Origin: Paenarthrobacter aurescens TC1
Lineage (GTDB): Bacteria > Actinomycetota > Actinomycetes > Actinomycetales > Micrococcaceae
Length of the DNA stretch: 64,000 nt
Reading direction: 5' to 3'
Assembly: GCA_000014925.1 (NCBI GenBank)
Contig: CP000474.1
Location: 1,240,001-1,304,000, forward strand
A model generated the notes under the pieces. That model ran no database searches. It saw only the letters and a list, made by a program, of their open reading frames with translations, and was not told where the DNA came from. Positions 1 through 8,579 of this stretch are shown one piece after another. Positions within the stretch are counted from its first letter, which is position 1. The number at the start of each line of letters is the position of its first letter. The position numbers and the translations under genes are program-made.

Positions 1-447
1 GACGAGTATGCGTCGTCTCTCTTTCTCAATTGATGCAGGGCCGCTGTCCAATTGACCACGTAGTCGTCCAAAGGTTTGGCGCCACAGGGACAATCGAGTA
101 CCCGCCAGTATTATCACTATGTTGACGCCATGATCGAGTGCCAACGCAGCGACGCCCAACATTGACGCTGTTTTGCCCGACTGTACAGACCCCATCACGA
201 GTCCACGGCGAAGCCGATTGTGTGGCCAAGTATCAGGAAGGGGGGCTCCTGCGCCGAATATTCCCCTATCGACGATGTAGCGACAGTCACATTCCAGTGC
301 TGACCTCGATGTAGTCGTTAGCTGACCAGCGAGCGTGGCTGAGTACCGAGACCACCATGTGCTCTCCGGAGATTCAACTGTCGGGGGCTCAAGATAAACT
401 CTCTCCGTACCCTCGACTCTCGCAGAGGACTCACTCTGCGAAGTCAT
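1..447 (-). CDS. Z1-type P-loop ATPase, N-terminal part (runs off the left edge)
   Basis: I translated this frame by hand from an ATG at 447 to the window edge: 149 residues with no stop. A Walker A motif GSVQSGKT is at residues 86-93, followed by a hydrophobic strand ending in ILAGTR at 113-118. The setting 'RGLVMGSVQSGKT...ILAG' is typical of Z1-domain ATPases, known in restriction-like operons with Dcm methylases, MutL-like ATPases and PD-(D/E)XK nucleases. The start overlaps the end of the DUF262 gene by 17 bp in another frame, which argues for translational coupling in a methylase-DUF262-Z1 operon. The Z1 domain proper and any nuclease partner lie outside the window, so the family call rests on the N-terminus only. 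Confidence 0.7.
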   Translation of the reverse strand, partial: MTSQSESSARVEGTERVYLEPPTVESPESTWWSRYSATLAGQLTTTSRSALECDCRYIVDRGIFGAGAPLPDTWPHNRLRRGLVMGSVQSGKTASMLGVAALALDHGVNIVIILAGTRLSLWRQTFGRLRGQLDSGPASIEKERRRILV

Positions 448-2338
448 TGTCAATTACCGCCCACAACGAGTCAACACCAGAAGTTCCGAATTGAGTTCTT
501 ATAGCAACAGATGCTTCAGTCGCATCGACGTCAAGTAGATCAACTATATTGCTGGCAATTGTCGCTATAAATTCCCACTGTGTCTTAGTTTGCGTTTTTG
601 TAGGACGCTTCCATTGACGACTGGCAGCATAAATATTAGCCCCACGACTAAGAATTCGTTCCTCAATGCCGTCCGGATCGACTGCCGCAGCAACTGCGAT
701 ACCGATAATGCTACCGACGAGTTGCAATTCTTGCCATTTAGCACCGGCAGTGCCGTCCCGGAAAACGGGCGACCACAATTCGCCATGGCCTGCATGAAGT
801 TCGACTGAATTCGCAATCCAACTGAAAACAGCACCGATCGTTTCGGCATTGCGTAACGGATCAAAGCGATCGCTTTGAATTCGTTGAAGGAGTGTATCAA
901 TATGCCGGGCTGTCGAAGGCATAGTCTCGCTGCGGTTCTCTACTAGCAAAGTCGCAACAATCCAAGAGAGAATTTTAGTGCATCGGTATCTTGAATCGCC
1001 GAACCCATAGCCTCTTAAGGTTTCTTGCAGGTGCTGAATACCTGTCCAGTCGCTAAGCAAGGCAGGGGCAATTTTACCCACGTCAGTGCGGGGATCGGAG
1101 TCACCAGCAGCTACCAAAATCGCGCGGGTAAACTCGAGTTCGTGGTAAATTGCGTTCCGAATCTCTTCGGCATTCAGGTGAGTGCCTTGCTTATTATAAA
1201 GGTTGAAGACTTCATGGATCTGCTTTTGGTTGGCCCGGCTATACAAGATAATTGGGATGCGATAGTCGCTGTGCCCCTCAAAAAGTCTCCGGATCGGGAC
1301 ATCTTTGTCAGCAATTCGGATTGGATGATTTATGATTTCCGTATAATACTTGCCGCGTAGAGGCTCAAGCCACTGGCCGGCAAGAATGCGCTCATCTGTC
1401 CTGAGCTTAAATGGGAAGTAGTATTCCTCCTCAAGCTTGCTGGTGAGTGGAATGTGATATGTAGCCTTCCAGGCCTTCTTGAATTTCGGATAGTCTGAAT
1501 TAAATAACTCCAGAAGCTTATTTTCAGGGAACTCTGCATCAGCTGCTCGAACCCGCTCAATAGCGAGCGGGTGCTTCCCAACAAACCGAAGTATCGAAGT
1601 GAGCCTTTGCTTGCCGTCAACAACTTCATATTGTTGGTCCTGAGCATCTGAAGGCATGAGAAGGATGACTGAAGGCAATGGAATCCCCCTCAGAATTGAC
1701 TCGATGAGCATTTGGCGAGCACCTGTTAGCCAGACATCGCCTCTCTGATACGACGGAGCAAGATTTAGTTCTTGCTCCCGAGCTAGCCCGATGAATTCTT
1801 CGATCTTCCAGGTGTGGGCCTGCGCTGATACAGGTTCAACAGGTGCCTCGTCTCTGGGGTCCAGTTCATCTTCCCAGGCCGCAAGCCAGTACCGCGTGGC
1901 GGACTCTCGAGTGCCTCCTTCCGCGTCGAATTCGTCTTGGAAGACCTGTTGCATTCTGTTAGCGGTTTCCGCCCGTTGGCGTAGGCGATCAAGCGCAGTT
2001 AGGGACAACCGAGGGAAGGGGCCCGACATATCTGCGGCTTCCGCTATTGTCGAAAAGCCAAGCGAGGCCGCCAAGGACCTGACGAATGGCTCGGCGCCAT
2101 CATCGGGCAACGGATCTTCAAAACGAAGCCAGCTCTGCACCTGGGCAAGTCTGGTCATCCACGAGCCGTCTGTAAAGCCGACATCCATGGCGTCAAACGG
2201 CGCTGAACTGGAATCAAACTCAGTAGGTGTGTCGATAGTTATGGATAAGGCGGCGAGTATCTCGGCGACATCTCCTTCGAGTTGAGTTGCAAGATCTTCG
2301 GCTTCATCCTGGTCTAGGTCTGACGGGCTGGTAGTCAC
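431..2338 (-). CDS. DUF262 (GmrSD/ParB-like NTPase fold) protein
   Basis: This 635-residue protein has a DUF262 core after a roughly 190-residue acidic N-terminal extension. QRGDVW is at 198-203, an LIESILRGIPLP segment follows, and VVDGKQRLTSI lies at 239-249; a second conserved block with FNLYNKQGTHL is near 365-400. In DUF262 proteins such as GmrS, BrxU and SspE, the DGQQR motif works in nucleotide hydrolysis; here it reads DGKQR, a substitution worth noting. No DUF1524 HNH motif is visible at the C-terminus, so this is not a full GmrSD nuclease. The start is GTG at 2338 with AGGAAGG upstream, 26 bp after the methylase stop. It is probably a component of a restriction or defence operon; the mechanism is unknown. 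Confidence 0.85.
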   Translation of the reverse strand: MTTSPSDLDQDEAEDLATQLEGDVAEILAALSITIDTPTEFDSSSAPFDAMDVGFTDGSWMTRLAQVQSWLRFEDPLPDDGAEPFVRSLAASLGFSTIAEAADMSGPFPRLSLTALDRLRQRAETANRMQQVFQDEFDAEGGTRESATRYWLAAWEDELDPRDEAPVEPVSAQAHTWKIEEFIGLAREQELNLAPSYQRGDVWLTGARQMLIESILRGIPLPSVILLMPSDAQDQQYEVVDGKQRLTSILRFVGKHPLAIERVRAADAEFPENKLLELFNSDYPKFKKAWKATYHIPLTSKLEEEYYFPFKLRTDERILAGQWLEPLRGKYYTEIINHPIRIADKDVPIRRLFEGHSDYRIPIILYSRANQKQIHEVFNLYNKQGTHLNAEEIRNAIYHELEFTRAILVAAGDSDPRTDVGKIAPALLSDWTGIQHLQETLRGYGFGDSRYRCTKILSWIVATLLVENRSETMPSTARHIDTLLQRIQSDRFDPLRNAETIGAVFSWIANSVELHAGHGELWSPVFRDGTAGAKWQELQLVGSIIGIAVAAAVDPDGIEERILSRGANIYAASRQWKRPTKTQTKTQWEFIATIASNIVDLLDVDATEASVAIRTQFGTSGVDSLWAVIDNDFAE

Positions 2339-2364
2339 TTACGAACCTTCCTGGGATTGGTATT

Positions 2365-3735
2365 TCATGCAGACATACTAAATTCGACCGGTGCGTCCAT
2401 CCCGCCCATAAGCCCCTCAAGGAGGGGTTCTGCTATAGCGTGGACAACGCGTGCATTCACGGCGTTTCCCAGCGCTTTATAGGCTGCCAGGTCATTGTCC
2501 GGAAGTTGAATCTCGCCGAGACTCTGCAACTCAGCGCACTCCTTCGGTGTCATGTAACGACGTGTACCGGCAATGTTCGCACCCAAGATTGGCACTTGTG
2601 TATGCGTCATTGCGATCAAGCTCGGAGCAGTTGCAGTGCGTTTTACTCGTACGCCGGAAGCGCGGATCTGGAGTACATATCTATCGATCTCTCGTACCCC
2701 TCCTTGAGCATTCCATTCAAACTTTTGAAAGCTTGAGGGGAGTTCCCAAGGCTTCCACTTAGTCAGCCAGGGATCGATCCAAGTTCGGTTGGATACATAG
2801 AACTCTCGATTCTGGCGAATAAAGGCTTGCTTCCATCCAGGAAATTCATAATCCCCAGATCTACGTGAGTGACTTGGCAAGGTGTCAAATTGTTGCTCTT
2901 CCGTAAGGCCCTGGAGTGGAAATCCAAAGCTACCCAGAAATTCATCAAGAGCGGATGGGCCTTGCTCATCCCAAAGGGCTGGGGGAGTGGCCTCTTCGTA
3001 TGGATAGGTGGCTTTGAACTCCATTGCCCAAATAGGGAAGGAGGGAAGCTTGACGCTGGCAGGAGAGCTTTGCAAAAAATCGTCCCACATGTCGATTGCA
3101 CTCAACGTCTGCGTTGGGATCGATCGGAGAACAGCCGGGGTCTGGTGGAGAACTGAAGTAATATCCGTGGGGTCTTTGTGCTTGCGCGGCCATTGGAAAG
3201 TATCGAGGCCATCCAGGGAACCGACAAAATAGGCGCGTTCTCGAACCTGCGGTATCCCGAATTCATGAGGCGAAAACCGATGTATTGCTACGGTATAGCC
3301 GATTTCCTCCAATTTGCTAACTATCGTTTCGCGAGTCTCGCCGTTACGATGACGAAGAATGTTGGGTACATTCTCCAATATAAAGCGCTTAGGTTGTTTA
3401 ACTTGGAGTATTTCAAAGACCTTAAAGAATAGCTTTCCCTGTAGGGTGTCCTCGAACCCTAATTGTTCTCCAGCTTTTGAAAATGGCTGACAAGGGAATC
3501 CTGCAGTCAGAACATCGTGATCAGGGATCTTTTCAGAGATAATTTCAGGCGTCGAAAGGTCGTTAACATCCGACCAAGCCTCCAGTTGATAATTCGTCTT
3601 GTAAAGTTTGTTTAGGGTGGAGTCCCACTCCGCTGCAAAGACCCCCTCGCCGCCTAAGTCCCGAAGCGCAACGTGGAAACCACCCAGGCCCGCAAAAAGG
3701 TCGATAAAGCGGAAGCTCGGTGTAGCCTCGGTCAC
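2365..3735 (-). CDS. DNA (cytosine-5-)-methyltransferase
   Basis: This 456-residue enzyme has all key C5-methylase motifs. Motif I, DLFAGLGGFH, is at 12-21 and binds AdoMet. Motif IV, GFPCQPFSKAG, has the catalytic Cys at residue 82. Motif VI is ENV at 121-123, motif VIII is the RERAYFVG region, and a C-terminal ALGNAVNARVV is motif IX/X. It would methylate cytosine in a defined DNA target, protecting host DNA in a restriction system. The start is GTG at 3735 with AAGGGGG just upstream. It is the first gene of a leftward operon with the DUF262 and Z1 genes. No Vsr or classical restriction endonuclease is visible in the window. Base composition is visibly lower in GC than the housekeeping genes, suggesting horizontal acquisition. 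Confidence 0.95.
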   Translation of the reverse strand: MTEATPSFRFIDLFAGLGGFHVALRDLGGEGVFAAEWDSTLNKLYKTNYQLEAWSDVNDLSTPEIISEKIPDHDVLTAGFPCQPFSKAGEQLGFEDTLQGKLFFKVFEILQVKQPKRFILENVPNILRHRNGETRETIVSKLEEIGYTVAIHRFSPHEFGIPQVRERAYFVGSLDGLDTFQWPRKHKDPTDITSVLHQTPAVLRSIPTQTLSAIDMWDDFLQSSPASVKLPSFPIWAMEFKATYPYEEATPPALWDEQGPSALDEFLGSFGFPLQGLTEEQQFDTLPSHSRRSGDYEFPGWKQAFIRQNREFYVSNRTWIDPWLTKWKPWELPSSFQKFEWNAQGGVREIDRYVLQIRASGVRVKRTATAPSLIAMTHTQVPILGANIAGTRRYMTPKECAELQSLGEIQLPDNDLAAYKALGNAVNARVVHAIAEPLLEGLMGGMDAPVEFSMSA

Positions 3736-4149
3736 GTGTCCCCCTTCTCAACTGGTACGCGATAACTATATCGGCGAGATCTGACATTTCTGGCAAGGTG
3801 GCCTTCGGGCCTGCTGTGGCGGTTGGCACGTGGTGCATATTGCTGGCTCCAGAGCTGTCAATCTCCAAGGGAAATGGCCCAAGTGCCCGTCCCCCGTCTG
3901 TGCTTTCAGCGAGGATGCCGCTAGCATTTTGGGCGATCGGCGCCCCGACAGGAAGCAGTTCCTTGCCTTCTTCGTAGCCCACGAACGCGGCCGGCAGTCT
4001 CGGGTGGGCACTCACTTCGTATGTGTATGCGTTGATCCTTCGAAGCCCAGGACACCAAACTGACCCCGCCTTCGGCTAGATTCAAGAGGTCTGTCTCGAC
4101 GCAAGCCAACGATCCTCGAGATGGGTGTCCCGTTCCCGTGCGTCGTCGC
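3736..4149. other. Gene-free stretch with one protein-like open frame of unknown status
   Basis: No gene is confidently assigned here. On the minus strand a frame from a GTG near 4017 to the methylase start reads like protein (for example FVGYEEGKELLPVG), but it has no recognisable family and no stop before it enters the methylase gene in another frame. It may be the remnant of an upstream partner of the methylase that lost its end. The methylase promoter should lie within this stretch. Confidence 0.3.
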
Positions 4150-4375
4150 TTAGCCGCCGCGATGTACGCGTCGATCGCTTTGCATTGGCGTTGATTGAAG
4201 CCCTACTCCGCTGGACTGGGCCGTTTGGGTAGGCCATTGCTCAAGGTGATGTCGCCGTCGTTGATTGCGTCGGGTTGGCCTTGTAGGTGCCTGGCGCGGC
4301 GGCCCTGCGTGAGGAGGCGGATGCTCTGTGGCCGCCGACGGCCGGAGAGCAGAGTGGGCGAGGCTGTTGGCGCAG
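4150..4375 (-). pseudogene. Relic of a flavin-containing monooxygenase gene
   Basis: DNA and protein here align with the central part of the intact monooxygenase gene at 7192-8436 (its 7498-7725 segment). The relic encodes NDGDITLSNGLPKR where the intact gene has DDGDITFSDDLPDR, and LLSGRRRPQSIRL where the intact gene has LLSGTDGGHAIHL. Similarity continues past a stop into the region that encodes the SGRAIDAYIAAAG segment of the intact protein. The flanks lack the FAD and NADPH motifs and the C-terminus, so this is a decayed internal fragment, either of a duplicated copy or of a related gene. No function is expected. Confidence 0.75.
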
Positions 4376-4421
4376 TACTTAGGGCTTGTGCGCCGTCGTG
4401 TCCGGAGCCATCCGTCACATA

Positions 4422-4469
4422 TTGACTGTGACCCGCCTCACCGTCACAATAAATGAACGCTATTCATTT
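4422..4469 (+). promoter_or_regulatory. Probable promoter with operator-like palindromes for the APC permease
   Basis: A TTGACT -35 box (4422-4427) and a CACAAT -10 box (4445-4450) are separated by 17 bp. Directly after the -10 is a perfect inverted repeat AAATGAA-N5-TTCATTT (4451-4469). A second inverted repeat, TGTGAC-N10-GTCACA (4427-4448), lies between the boxes. A repressor bound to either would block the promoter. The permease start is 158 bp downstream of the second palindrome. The regulator is not identifiable. Confidence 0.55.
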
Positions 4470-4626
4470 CATCTCACTTCACATGGCCAGCGGCCTCTAT
4501 CAGGCGCCCATGAGCCACCCCCAGCACTTCAGGATCGCGGTGACCCCGTAGATCCGGTCGCCGCTACGAAGTTCTGCAGCGTCGCAGCTTCCAAGCACAC
4601 ACCAGTATGACCAACAAGGATTCCCA

Positions 4627-6018
4627 ATGACCCCCACGTTTGAAACTGATACACCGGCAGGCGAGAAGCCTGTGGGGCCAGCCTCCGCCCAGGCGCCTTC
4701 CCAAAGTTGGCGCCGTGTCCTCGGCGTTCCATCACTGGTCTTGCTGGGCTTGGTCTACATGGTGCCGCTGACCATCTTTAGCACCTACGGCATCGTTGTA
4801 GAGCTGACTGGTGGGCGGCTCTCCGCTGCCTACGCCGTGACCCTGGTGGTCATGCTCTTCACGGCCCGCTCGTATGGCCGGATGTCCCAGGCGTTCCCGT
4901 TCGGGGGATCCGCGTATACGTATGCAACTCGATCCTTCGGGCCAGGTCTTGGATTCATGGCTGGATGGTCGCTCCTGCTGGATTACCTCCTGCTGCCGAT
5001 GATCAACTACCTACTCATCGGCATCTACATGGAAGCCGCATTCCCGGCGATTCCTGCGTGGGTGTTCATGATCGTCTCGATTGTGGCGGTGACCGTGCTG
5101 AACATCCTCGGCATCACTGCAATTGCTAAGGCCAACTTTGTGGTGGTGGGTCTCCAGGCGCTCTTCATTGTGTTGTTTGTGGCCCTGGGACTTTCCTCCA
5201 TCACGGGAACCGGCAATGTTGACCTGCTGGCGCCCTTCACGGGTGCCGAAGGCGCCGAAGGACTTTCACCCGTCTTCGCCGGCTCCGCAATTCTCTGCCT
5301 CTCTTACCTGGGGTTCGACGCCGTCTCAACCTTCGCGGAGGAAACCAAGGATCCCAAGCGGAATCTTCCCCGGGCCATCATGGTCACCACAGTCCTGGCC
5401 GGCATGATTTTCCTGGGACTCGCGTACATCAGCCACTTGGTTCTCCCCGTCAGCACCTTCAACGACGTGGACTCGGCGGCCATCGAGGTCATTGGCGCAG
5501 CGGGCGGTGAGTTGCTGGTTGCCTTCTTCACGGCCGCCTACATTGCCGGCAGTCTCGGATCTGCATTGACCTCCCAAGCTTCGGTCTCGCGGATCATTCA
5601 TTCGATGGGCCGCAGCGGCGTGTTCCCGGCAGCGTTGGGGCGGCTCCACGCCCGCTTCAGCACCCCCGTGTTGCCCATCCTGCTGACCTCCGCGGTGTCG
5701 CTGCTGGCTTTCGTGTTGGATCTGCTGACGATTTCCTCGCTGATCAGCTTCGGTGCCCTGGTCGCGTTCTCCGTGGTCAACCTGGCCGTGATCAAGCACT
5801 ACTTCTTCGACCAGAAGGTCCGCGGCGCCCGTGGCGTGATCCACAACCTTGTGCTTCCGGGCATTGGCTTTGTGCTCACGATTTGGCTGTGGACCAGCCT
5901 CAGTGGCCTGTCGTTCACCTTCGGGCTGATTTGGGCAGGCGCGGGATTGGCCTACCTGGCATTCTTGACGCGAGGGTTCCGCAAACCTGCGCCGCAGCTG
6001 GACCTGAAGGAGGCGTAG
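4627..6018 (+). CDS. APC-superfamily amino acid/polyamine permease
   Basis: This 463-residue integral membrane protein has about twelve hydrophobic segments and APC-family features: an N-terminal VLGVPSLVLLGLVYMVPL helix, the FPFGGSAYTYATRSFGPGLGF loop around residues 97-117, and the FDAVSTFAEETKDPKRNLPRAI loop (about 236-257) typical of amino acid and polyamine permeases. It probably imports an amino acid or polyamine by proton coupling; the substrate cannot be read from sequence. The start is ATG at 4627 with AAGGA upstream. A seven-codon reading frame starting about 22 bp earlier ends in a TGA overlapping this ATG, possibly fortuitous. It stands alone with its own promoter, and the downstream gene relic is convergent. 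Confidence 0.85.
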   Translation: MTPTFETDTPAGEKPVGPASAQAPSQSWRRVLGVPSLVLLGLVYMVPLTIFSTYGIVVELTGGRLSAAYAVTLVVMLFTARSYGRMSQAFPFGGSAYTYATRSFGPGLGFMAGWSLLLDYLLLPMINYLLIGIYMEAAFPAIPAWVFMIVSIVAVTVLNILGITAIAKANFVVVGLQALFIVLFVALGLSSITGTGNVDLLAPFTGAEGAEGLSPVFAGSAILCLSYLGFDAVSTFAEETKDPKRNLPRAIMVTTVLAGMIFLGLAYISHLVLPVSTFNDVDSAAIEVIGAAGGELLVAFFTAAYIAGSLGSALTSQASVSRIIHSMGRSGVFPAALGRLHARFSTPVLPILLTSAVSLLAFVLDLLTISSLISFGALVAFSVVNLAVIKHYFFDQKVRGARGVIHNLVLPGIGFVLTIWLWTSLSGLSFTFGLIWAGAGLAYLAFLTRGFRKPAPQLDLKEA

Positions 6019-6022
6019 TTTC

Positions 6023-6038
6023 CTGAGCGGAAGCTCAG
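6023..6038. terminator. Hairpin between convergent genes
   Basis: A perfect inverted repeat CTGAGC-GGAA-GCTCAG lies just after the permease stop and touches the end of the convergent SDR relic. There is no clear T-tract, so it is a candidate bidirectional terminator only. Confidence 0.45.
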
Positions 6039-6714
6039 AGGATCTTCGCTAGCCGGGCGCATTCCTCCCACAGCCTCTTCCGGGCGGCCGGATCGGAACC
6101 CATGCCCGGAGTCGGCAGTTGCCTGCGCTTTGCCCAGAGCTTGCCGGACACCGCCGCAGTCTCCGGTGAGGTCGCCAGCCAGACGGGCGTATCGTATAGC
6201 TGTACTTGCGTTTGGCGGTCTGGAGGTCGTCGAAGTCGATCTTGGTAACCGACGGTCCACCCGAATACTTCGACGCGATGTTGACCACCCGCGAAGTCCA
6301 GGCGTCGTCGGCACCTGCACCGCCTTTCAGCGAGTCCAAGAGCAAATTGGTGAGCAGGAAATAGCCCATCACGTTGGTGGCGAACGTGACTTCAAGGCCG
6401 TCCGGGGTCACTTGGCGTTCCTTGCGGAACACGCCGGCAGCGTTGACGAGCACGTTGAGCTTTTGGTGACGGGAATGGAAGTCCTCAACGGCCCACCGGA
6501 TTGAGGCCTGGCTCGAGAGATCGCAGGCCAGCGGCTCCAGCGCTGCGTTGGGGACCACAGCATGGATGTCGCGGATTGAGTCTTCTGCCCGTGCTTCCGA
6601 ACGGCCAACAACGACGACGGTCCCTCCTTCGCGGGCCAGCGCAGTAGCGATGGCCTTGCCAAGGCCGCCAGTAGCACCGGTCACGAGGGAAACCCGCCCA
6701 TTCATTGATGCCAT
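6035..6714 (-). pseudogene. Short-chain dehydrogenase/reductase gene inactivated by internal deletion
   Basis: The N-terminal 150 or so residues are a normal SDR: TGATGGLG nucleotide motif, NAAG motif, and VVNIASKYSG with the catalytic Ser. The next piece should carry the catalytic Tyr-x-x-x-Lys and the substrate loop. Instead, right after KYSYT the frame breaks, and the sequence resumes one frame over with YDTPVWLATSPETAAVSGKLW and an SDR-type tail ending in RLAKIL at the TGA of 6035-6037. About 70 residues including YxxxK are therefore missing, with a frameshift at the junction. The read-through frame would make an unrelated tail. This gene is very probably dead. It is last in a leftward group after the TfoX-like and monooxygenase genes. 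Confidence 0.8.
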
Positions 6715-6771
6715 AGCAGGATCACAGCACTTCCTGACACTTTTGGCGAGGGCTTTTGCTTGAAGAATTCC

Positions 6772-7146
6772 CTATTTCTTGGGCAGCTTTGCCTTGGGTT
6801 CCTTCGGTGCTTTCGGCGGCAGTTTCGCCACGTTCTCTAAGGCCTTGGCCACCCATTCCGCAGTTTGCTCGGCGTCGTCCTGCCAGGACTGGGGAAGACC
6901 GACGTAACCGCCCATGGGGCGCTCTTCCGGGCCGAAGGGTTGCGTTTGGTGATTGGCCTCCAGCTCCTGCTGGTCGGCCACGGAGAGCTTGACGCCGATG
7001 GTGGGGCCAAACAAGCCGGCGAACATGTTGCCGTTGACGAAAGCGCCGAGGTTCCCGAACATCGGCTTGACCACCACGTCTGGACTTTCGGGAACGGCCG
7101 AGCGGAAGCGTTCCTTGTCCGCCTCTGAAGGCTTTGGCATTTGCAT
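6772..7146 (-). CDS. TfoX N-terminal-domain protein
   Basis: This 124-residue protein has a TfoX_N-like fold: VVVKPMFGNLGAFVNGNMFAGLFGPTIGVKL near residues 24-54, then a helix and a PMGGYVGLP segment, and a Lys/Pro-rich tail. TfoX itself is a competence regulator in gamma-proteobacteria, but stand-alone TfoX_N proteins in actinobacteria have no assigned function. The start ATG at 7146 is preceded by AGGAGG at good spacing. It lies 45 bp downstream of the flavin monooxygenase and 57 bp upstream of the SDR relic, all leftward, so co-transcription is likely. Confidence 0.8.
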   Translation of the reverse strand: MQMPKPSEADKERFRSAVPESPDVVVKPMFGNLGAFVNGNMFAGLFGPTIGVKLSVADQQELEANHQTQPFGPEERPMGGYVGLPQSWQDDAEQTAEWVAKALENVAKLPPKAPKEPKAKLPKK

Positions 7147-7191
7147 GGAATCGTCCTCCTGGGAGCGTTTGCCTGAGTGTGGAATTAGTGT

Positions 7192-8436
7192 TCACGGGCC
7201 GGAGATTCGGTCAGCGACATATCTGGCATCCAAGCCCACGCCACCGACTATGGCTGAATAATGCCGGGTTAGCCAAGGGAGCCCGACGACGTACAAACCC
7301 GGAATCCCGGTGACACCGCGCGTGTGCTTGGGGTAGCCCCATTCATCGACAAGTGGCATGTCGACGAGCCCGAAGTCGAGCTTGAAGCCGGTTGCCCACA
7401 AGACGGATGTGATGTCCGAATCGACGAGGTTCAGCTCAACCTGATCGAGGGGGAGCCAACTATCTGGCGGCGGGGGAGGCTGCTCCGGCGCGTCGATCCC
7501 TGCCGCTGCGATGTAAGCATCAATTGCTCTTCCCGAGCGTTGGGCGAAGACCGACTCGACTGCCGCGAGGCGGTCGGGGAGGTCGTCACTAAAGGTGATG
7601 TCGCCGTCGTCGATTGTCTCCAGGTGGCCGTGCAGGTGCATGCCGCGCCGGCCGAGTTCTCGGAGGTGAATGGCGTGGCCGCCGTCGGTACCCGAGAGCA
7701 GCGGGTTGGGCGCGAAGCGCAGCGCGGGGGAGGGGAGCGCCTCGGTGGTGAGGGCGTTGACGCCGTAGTCTGGGCCGTGTTTGCCGGTTTCGAGCATCCA
7801 ATAGATGAGGTCTTGGCCTCGGTATCGGCGGGGCGCTTCGGGGACGATTGAGACTGAGAGGTGGATGTCGCGGCCGGTGGCGTGGAGTTCCTCGGCGATC
7901 TGGCCCCCTGACTGACCCGTTCCGACGATCAACACCGCGCCGTCCGGCAGCTGCTCCGGATTGCGGTAATCATTGGTATGCAGTTGGGTCATGCCTGCAG
8001 GGAGCTTGGCGGCCAGGTCCGGGATCTTGGGAACCTGGTAGGCACCCGTTGCCAGGACAACGCTTCGTGCACGCAGGCTCCCGAGCGACGTTTCAAGGTG
8101 GAAGCCGCCATCCGGTGCCGCGGATAGTCGGGTGACGTCGACACCCGTGTGGACCGGAGCGGAGATCAGCTCCGCGTACCGCCTGAAGTGGTTCACCACA
8201 GCGTCGCGGGAGATGAAAGCGTCCCGGTCGTCGCCGTCGTACGGCATCCCAGGGAGGTCCAGCGAAAGGTTCGGGGTGTTCATGTAGAAGCCGTCCCAGC
8301 GGTCCTGGAAAGCGCCGCCGAGTGAATCGCGTCGATCCAAGATCAGATGCTCGACGCCGAGTTGCGTCAGCCAGTAGCTCGTCGTGAGGCCGGCTTGGCC
8401 TGCGCCGATGATGACCGTATCCGGGGTCGGTCCCAT
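7192..8436 (-). CDS. Flavin-dependent monooxygenase (FMO/BVMO-like)
   Basis: This 414-residue protein has an FAD-binding VIIGAGQAGL motif near the N-terminus and a second Rossmann motif, VGTGQSGGQIAEEL, around residue 180 for NADPH. The C-terminal LWATGFK and PGLYVVGL blocks are typical of flavin N-oxygenases and Baeyer-Villiger-like enzymes. It would hydroxylate or oxygenate a small organic substrate, which is unknown. The chosen ATG at 8436 puts the FAD motif at residues 8-17; the frame is open for 67 more codons upstream, but these look non-coding. No clear ribosome-binding site precedes the ATG. A decayed homologous fragment is present at 4150-4375. Confidence 0.85.
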   Translation of the reverse strand: MGPTPDTVIIGAGQAGLTTSYWLTQLGVEHLILDRRDSLGGAFQDRWDGFYMNTPNLSLDLPGMPYDGDDRDAFISRDAVVNHFRRYAELISAPVHTGVDVTRLSAAPDGGFHLETSLGSLRARSVVLATGAYQVPKIPDLAAKLPAGMTQLHTNDYRNPEQLPDGAVLIVGTGQSGGQIAEELHATGRDIHLSVSIVPEAPRRYRGQDLIYWMLETGKHGPDYGVNALTTEALPSPALRFAPNPLLSGTDGGHAIHLRELGRRGMHLHGHLETIDDGDITFSDDLPDRLAAVESVFAQRSGRAIDAYIAAAGIDAPEQPPPPPDSWLPLDQVELNLVDSDITSVLWATGFKLDFGLVDMPLVDEWGYPKHTRGVTGIPGLYVVGLPWLTRHYSAIVGGVGLDARYVADRISGP

Positions 8437-8579
8437 GGGGTGGAGTTTACGCTTGGGGGTGACGTTTGGGGATGGGCGCAATGCTGACCTACCGCACGTC
8501 CGCGGATGCGCGGCCGCTGGATGCCGGATGTGTTCAAAGGACGTAGTCTTGCCGGATAAGAATCTTGGGGGATTTACAC

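Noticed and set aside
1..3735. DISARM or BREX system
   Set aside because: No DrmA/DrmB, PglX or BrxC-type genes are visible; only the methylase is in common.
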